NCBI RefSeq assembly: GCF_016649425.1
Contig: NZ_JADRCR010000001.1
Coordinates: forward strand, 496,001 to 560,000
From: Limnobaculum allomyrinae
GTDB lineage: Bacteria > Pseudomonadota > Gammaproteobacteria > Enterobacterales > Enterobacteriaceae
Direction: 5' to 3'
DNA length: 64,000 nt
A program made the translations under genes and the position numbers. Below, piece by piece: positions 60,589 through 64,000 of the stretch (position 1 is the first letter of the stretch; each line of letters starts with the position of its first letter). The notes beneath the pieces were generated by a model. The model searched no databases, had not been told where the DNA came from, and saw only the letters and a list, made by a program, of their open reading frames with translations.

Positions 60589-61168
60589 TATCAACTTGCT
60601 AAATTCCAGCCATAAAAAATTCAGGTTTTCTCATTAATTTTTTCATCAAATGCAATTTTTCATACTTAGCATAGTTAAGATGATGGGTAAAAGTGTCGGA
60701 ATATTTTTGTAAAAATACCAATAGAGGATACATTCAATGACAAGCGAGATCTTCAGTTACTGTAATATCAAATAACCATCGCATCTTCATCAGTCCTGTT
60801 CGTAAAAATAGAATCGGATAAACGCATTCATTCATAATGATTCAAAAGGTGTGTAGCTTTAATACGAAATACTTCATTTCCATCTTTTATCTGATTACTT
60901 TTGCCATACCACCTTTGATGTCGGGTGCTCGATTTACTCCGCCACGAATAGATCAAGAGCGGACCAGTAAATCACTTTTTTACCCTCACTATAGTCGATT
61001 GAAACAACGCTAAAGTGGTATTCAAACCATCTTTGTTTTGTCAAACAGGCATGTTACATTGATTATCGCTATATAAATAATAACATATCGATAGCTTTTG
61101 TTTATCATGCTGTCTAAGTCATCGAACCCAACGCCAGAACAGTATTTAATAATAATGAGAAATCCGTT
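60589..61168. promoter_or_regulatory. Upstream region of the molybdate-type operon
   Basis: 580 bases. The AT-rich first part shows nothing definite; the last 110 bases carry the ModE box and a likely promoter. Confidence 0.6.
61065..61092. promoter_or_regulatory. ModE (Mo-box) operator
   Basis: ATCGCTATATA-N6-AACATATCGAT. The left half matches the consensus ATCGNTATATA completely, the spacing is the canonical six bases, and the right half matches 8 of 11. It lies 77 bases before the ATG of the substrate-binding gene, the usual place for molybdate-dependent repression of modABC. Confidence 0.8.
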
Positions 61169-61924
61169 ATGCCTCGTTTATTCAAAAAAGCACTTACCCT
61201 GATGAGCTTACTACTAGCCAGTTATTCTGCCAGCGCAGCAGAATTACACCTCTATGCCGGAGCAGGTTTACGTCAGCCTGTAGAATCGATCGTAAAACAG
61301 TTTGAACAAGATACTGGCCATAAAGTGGTGATTGAGTATGGCGGTTCAGGACAAATCCTTACCCGCTTTAATCTGACGAAAACCGGTGATGTTTTTCTGC
61401 CCGGCTCTGCGGACTACGTTGAGAAATTGCAGCAACAGGGAGAGGTGAGTTCCTCTTACCCACTAGTACTTCATACACCGGTCATGGCCGTCAGAAAAGC
61501 CACCGGTGGTGATATTCATACTCTGGCTGAACTGGCGAAAAGTAATCTTAAGATTGGTATGGGCGATCCTAAAGCCATTGCCTTAGGCAAAAGTGGAGAG
61601 CAGTTACTGGTCGCCAGTGGTTATGAAAAAGAGCTAAAAGCCAAAATCGTGGTACAGGCTACGACCATTAAACAGCTCCTGATTTATTTACTGAATGGTG
61701 ATGTAGACGCAGCCGTTATTGGTCGTTCTGATGCTATCAAAAACCAGGACACCCTAACGCTGTTACCTTCGCCGGATGGAACCCCCGAAGAAGTCGCCAC
61801 GATTGCCGTGCTAAAAACCAGTATTCAGCCGGAGATTGCCAGACAACTGGCTGAATTTTTTGCTTCTCCGCAGGGCATAAAAAACTTTACCGATCGGGGA
61901 TACCTACCGGTAAAGTGCAATTAA
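61169..61924 (+). CDS. Molybdate-type ABC transporter substrate-binding protein (ModA-like)
   Basis: 251 residues, signal peptide ending …ASYSASA-AELHLY. The mature protein has the ModA-like YAGAGLRQPVESIV start, GGSGQILTRFNLTKTGDVFLPGSADYVEKL and the ending RGYLPVKCN. It is close to oxyanion (molybdate/tungstate) binding proteins. The upstream ModE box and the downstream ModB/ModC-type genes support molybdate. Divergent enough from E. coli ModA that the oxyanion preference (molybdate versus tungstate) is open. Confidence 0.85.
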   Translation: MPRLFKKALTLMSLLLASYSASAAELHLYAGAGLRQPVESIVKQFEQDTGHKVVIEYGGSGQILTRFNLTKTGDVFLPGSADYVEKLQQQGEVSSSYPLVLHTPVMAVRKATGGDIHTLAELAKSNLKIGMGDPKAIALGKSGEQLLVASGYEKELKAKIVVQATTIKQLLIYLLNGDVDAAVIGRSDAIKNQDTLTLLPSPDGTPEEVATIAVLKTSIQPEIARQLAEFFASPQGIKNFTDRGYLPVKCN

Positions 61925-61951
61925 CTGATTAATACGGATACAGGTTAACAG

Positions 61952-62737
61952 GTGGCAAAATTAACGTTATTACCTCTGGCGATCCTACTTTTTTTAATCG
62001 TAGGATCGCTATGCTCACTCTTTACTCAACTGAGTTTTAGTCACCTTATCCAGCTATTGTCAGACAGTGAGATTCAGTTTGCGTTAATGTTATCTGTCAC
62101 TACGGCGCTCATCTCATTGCTGCTGGCCTGTATCATCAGTCTTCCCGCCGCCTGGGCCATGGCTCGTTTGCACGTACCCGGAAAGCGAATTATCAACATA
62201 CTGTTGGATTTGCCAATGGTGATGCCACCTTTAGTGGTCGGCATTGGGCTGCTGCTGTTGCTGGGGCAATCCGGGCCATTAGGTAAAGTGGCACCGATGA
62301 TATCCCAATGGCTGTTTTCTCCCTTTGGTATTGTTATTGCTCAAACCTATGTCGCCTGTTCCATTATTACCCGCAGCGCCTATGCTGCCTTTACCTCTAT
62401 CGCTCCCGCCTATGTGCATACGGCCTATAACTTAGGGCTCACCCCGTTAAAAGCCCTTTGCCTGGTTGAAATTCCATTAGTCTGGCGTTCATTACTCAGT
62501 GGTTGTGTGCTGGCAATGTCCCGTGCACTGGGGGAGTTTGGCGCCACGCTAATGCTGGCTGGCGCAACACGAATGAAAACCGAAACCTTGCCTATTGCCG
62601 TGTATTTGAATATTGCCAGCGGTGATTTTTCGTTAGCGGTTGGCTGCGCCCTGTTATTAATTTTGTTTGCCGTCTTCCTGTTACTGATACTGCATCTGTT
62701 ACAACAAAAAGGGATTCCCGATGTTAAAAGTGAATAA
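61952..62737 (+). CDS. Molybdate-type ABC transporter permease (ModB-like)
   Basis: 261 residues from GTG 61952, about six hydrophobic segments. The binding-protein-dependent permease EAA loop is LGLTPLKALCLVEIPLVWRS, followed by the SRALGEFGATLMLAG motif typical of ModB/CysT. It forms the inner-membrane channel for oxyanion uptake. 27 bases after the substrate-binding gene and overlapping the ATPase gene by 17 bases, so the three are cotranslated. Confidence 0.88.
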   Translation: MAKLTLLPLAILLFLIVGSLCSLFTQLSFSHLIQLLSDSEIQFALMLSVTTALISLLLACIISLPAAWAMARLHVPGKRIINILLDLPMVMPPLVVGIGLLLLLGQSGPLGKVAPMISQWLFSPFGIVIAQTYVACSIITRSAYAAFTSIAPAYVHTAYNLGLTPLKALCLVEIPLVWRSLLSGCVLAMSRALGEFGATLMLAGATRMKTETLPIAVYLNIASGDFSLAVGCALLLILFAVFLLLILHLLQQKGIPDVKSE

Positions 62738-63350
62738 CCTTTCCTGCGGTATTTTAAAACAGGTCAGTTTTTCCGTTGAGCACGGAACCTGTACCGCAAT
62801 ATGCGGCCCTTCCGGTAGTGGCAAAACCACGTTACTCAATGCCATTGTTGGCAATATTCACTATCAGGGCTCGATTTCCATTGCGGACCAGTGCATGGAT
62901 ACATTGCCTATCTGGCAGCGTCCTTGCCGCTACTTAAATCAACGTTTATATCTGTTCCCTTACCTAACAATAGAAAACAATCTTCGCCTTGCTCAATACG
63001 CAGCAAAGCAGCCACAAGATTGGCAAAAGCGCCGTGATTTATTACAGTTACTGGAAATAGAACATTTAGCTAAACGCTATCCCTCACAAATTTCTGGTAG
63101 GGAACAACAGCGGGCAGCGTTAGCCAGAGCGTTAATTAGCCAACCAAGATTATTATTACTGGATGAACCTTTCTCCAGCCTTGACTGGTCAGTCAGACTG
63201 CGTTTATGGCAGGCACTGAAAACCATACAATCCGAGTTTTCCGTCACCCTGTTATTAGTCTCTCATGAGCCGAAAGAGGTTGAAGCGCTAGCCCGGCAGC
63301 ATTTAGCTATAGATGATGGCCGCCTTTTAGCCGTAACCACTAACGGATAA
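62721..63350 (+). CDS. ABC transporter ATP-binding protein (short ModC-like)
   Basis: 209 residues. Walker A is GPSGSGKTT (29-37), the Q-loop region contains LNQRLYLFPYLT, Walker B with D-loop LLLLDEPFSSLD, and the switch His in VSHEPKE. The signature motif reads ISGRE instead of LSGGQ/E, an Arg in place of the second Gly. It is much shorter than E. coli ModC (352) and has no C-terminal Mop/TOBE regulatory domain. It powers the ModA/ModB-like transporter. Possibly active; the signature change is unusual. Confidence 0.82.
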   Translation: MLKVNNLSCGILKQVSFSVEHGTCTAICGPSGSGKTTLLNAIVGNIHYQGSISIADQCMDTLPIWQRPCRYLNQRLYLFPYLTIENNLRLAQYAAKQPQDWQKRRDLLQLLEIEHLAKRYPSQISGREQQRAALARALISQPRLLLLDEPFSSLDWSVRLRLWQALKTIQSEFSVTLLLVSHEPKEVEALARQHLAIDDGRLLAVTTNG

Positions 63351-63502
63351 TCCCCATGATCTCTTCTCTTTAAATTCGAAGAAGCCTGCCTATAGCGTTA
63401 TCCGTCAGAGTTGATTTCTCATCATTTTTCTCCCTACCTCTCACATTGTTAAACAAAAAATTCACACAAAAAGAACAACAATTACTTTCTGTCAAAATTC
63501 AT

Positions 63503-63555
63503 TTGTCGATTATGTGATCCATATTGTCGTTTTTATAATCTTAATTGTCGACAAT
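63503..63555. promoter_or_regulatory. Three TTGTCG elements with 21-bp spacing
   Basis: TTGTCG occurs at 63503, 63524 and 63545, exactly 21 bases apart; the last is part of the palindrome ATTGTCGACAAT (63544-63555). The array lies about 75-125 bases before argH. Two helical turns of spacing places all three on one DNA face, as for cooperative binding of a regulator. The regulator is unknown. Confidence 0.55.
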
Positions 63556-63628
63556 ATGACTGTGTGTTGTAGTTCAGATTCATTACGTTCTTTTATGTAT
63601 AAAAAATAATCTAACGAGGAAAAGTAAC

Positions 63629-64000
63629 ATGTCATCAAAACTATGGGGCGGCAGATTTGATTTACCAACCAACAAACTTGTCGAAGAGTTCAATGCAACC
63701 ATCATGATTGAGCAAAGGCTATGTCCATTCGATATTAAAGGCAGCATCGCCCATGCAACCATGCTGGGGCGTCAAAATATCATCAGCCAAAGTGATGCAG
63801 ACACCATCATTAGCGGACTTAAAAAAGTAGAGCAAGAGATCGAAAACGGCCAGTTTGTTTTCAGTACCGCTGATGAAGATATTCATATGGCAATTGAAAA
63901 ACGCATGACCGAGATCGTAGGCCCCGTAGGTGGAAAACTACATACCGGAAGAAGCCGAAACGACCAAACCACGCTGGACTCTAAAATGCATATGCGCGCG
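63629..64000 (+). CDS. argH: Argininosuccinate lyase (partial, C-terminus outside window)
   Basis: The first 124 residues are visible: MSSKLWGGRFDLPTNKLVEEFN, then KGSIAHATMLG, ADEDIHMAIEKRM and the signature HTGRSRNDQ. Argininosuccinate lyase cleaves argininosuccinate to arginine and fumarate, last step of arginine synthesis. GAGGA lies ten bases before the ATG. The N-terminus (DIKGSIAHA, EDIHMAIE) looks more like Firmicutes-type ArgH than the E. coli enzyme, and it is not linked to argCBG here, so it may be a second or transferred copy. Confidence 0.93.
   Translation, partial: MSSKLWGGRFDLPTNKLVEEFNATIMIEQRLCPFDIKGSIAHATMLGRQNIISQSDADTIISGLKKVEQEIENGQFVFSTADEDIHMAIEKRMTEIVGPVGGKLHTGRSRNDQTTLDSKMHMRA

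Overview
The window is chromosomal DNA of a member of the Enterobacterales. Its housekeeping proteins are close in sequence and length to those of Escherichia coli (KdsA, SirB1/B2, PrmC, PrfA, HemA, LolB, IspE, Prs, Pth, YchF, ArgS, MurJ, RimJ, MdtH, RlmG, YcdX/YcdY, GhrA), but local gene order is rearranged and there is much accessory, AT-rich DNA. A lineage such as Budviciaceae (Budvicia, Pragia, Limnobaculum) would fit; that placement is inference and was not tested.

Layout. 1-1390: end of an sgc-type sugar operon (SgcX peptidase, partial SgcB PTS IIB) on the minus strand. 1.7-14.8 kb: ecotin, DauA, YqjC, then the conserved block kdsA-sirB1-sirB2-prmC-prfA-hemA (minus) facing lolB-ispE-prs (plus), ychH and pth. 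14.9-17.6 kb: small and hypothetical genes, including a multi-pass membrane protein. 17.8-30.3 kb: argS; murJ-yceH-rimJ; mdtH; yceB; rlmG-ycdY-muiA-like-ycdX-ghrA; and tRNA-Ser(GGA). 30.4-36.1 kb: a SIS-domain enzyme with a divergent AraC regulator, then a LysR regulator divergent from an aspartase plus Dcu C4-dicarboxylate transporter pair. 36.1-40.5 kb: an AIDA-type autotransporter adhesin broken by a frameshift, preceded by a GT90 glycosyltransferase gene. 41.4-45.0 kb: the torYZ TMAO respiration pair.

45.1-54 kb is the most unusual stretch. It holds two tandem peptides with class II microcin (GA-type) leaders, and three separate genes for short IS1 InsA-like zinc-ribbon proteins with no transposase partner. 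It also has two paralogous exported proteins sharing an RPxEAWYM motif, small membrane ORFs, a DUF3592-like membrane protein, a lone Wzz-family protein, an entericidin, and ychF (displaced about 33 kb from pth). 54.2-59.7 kb is a chaperone-usher fimbrial operon (pilin, usher, chaperone, tip adhesin) whose adhesin is frameshifted at a G4 tract. 61.1-63.4 kb is a molybdate-type ABC transporter operon behind a near-perfect ModE box. The window ends inside argH, whose promoter carries three TTGTCG elements spaced exactly 21 bp apart.

Functionally, the aspartase/Dcu pair (aspartate to fumarate plus C4-dicarboxylate exchange), TorYZ and the molybdate transporter form a coherent anaerobic-respiration theme. 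The autotransporter, fimbriae, microcin-like peptides, Wzz-family protein and exported paralogues form a variable surface and competition theme.
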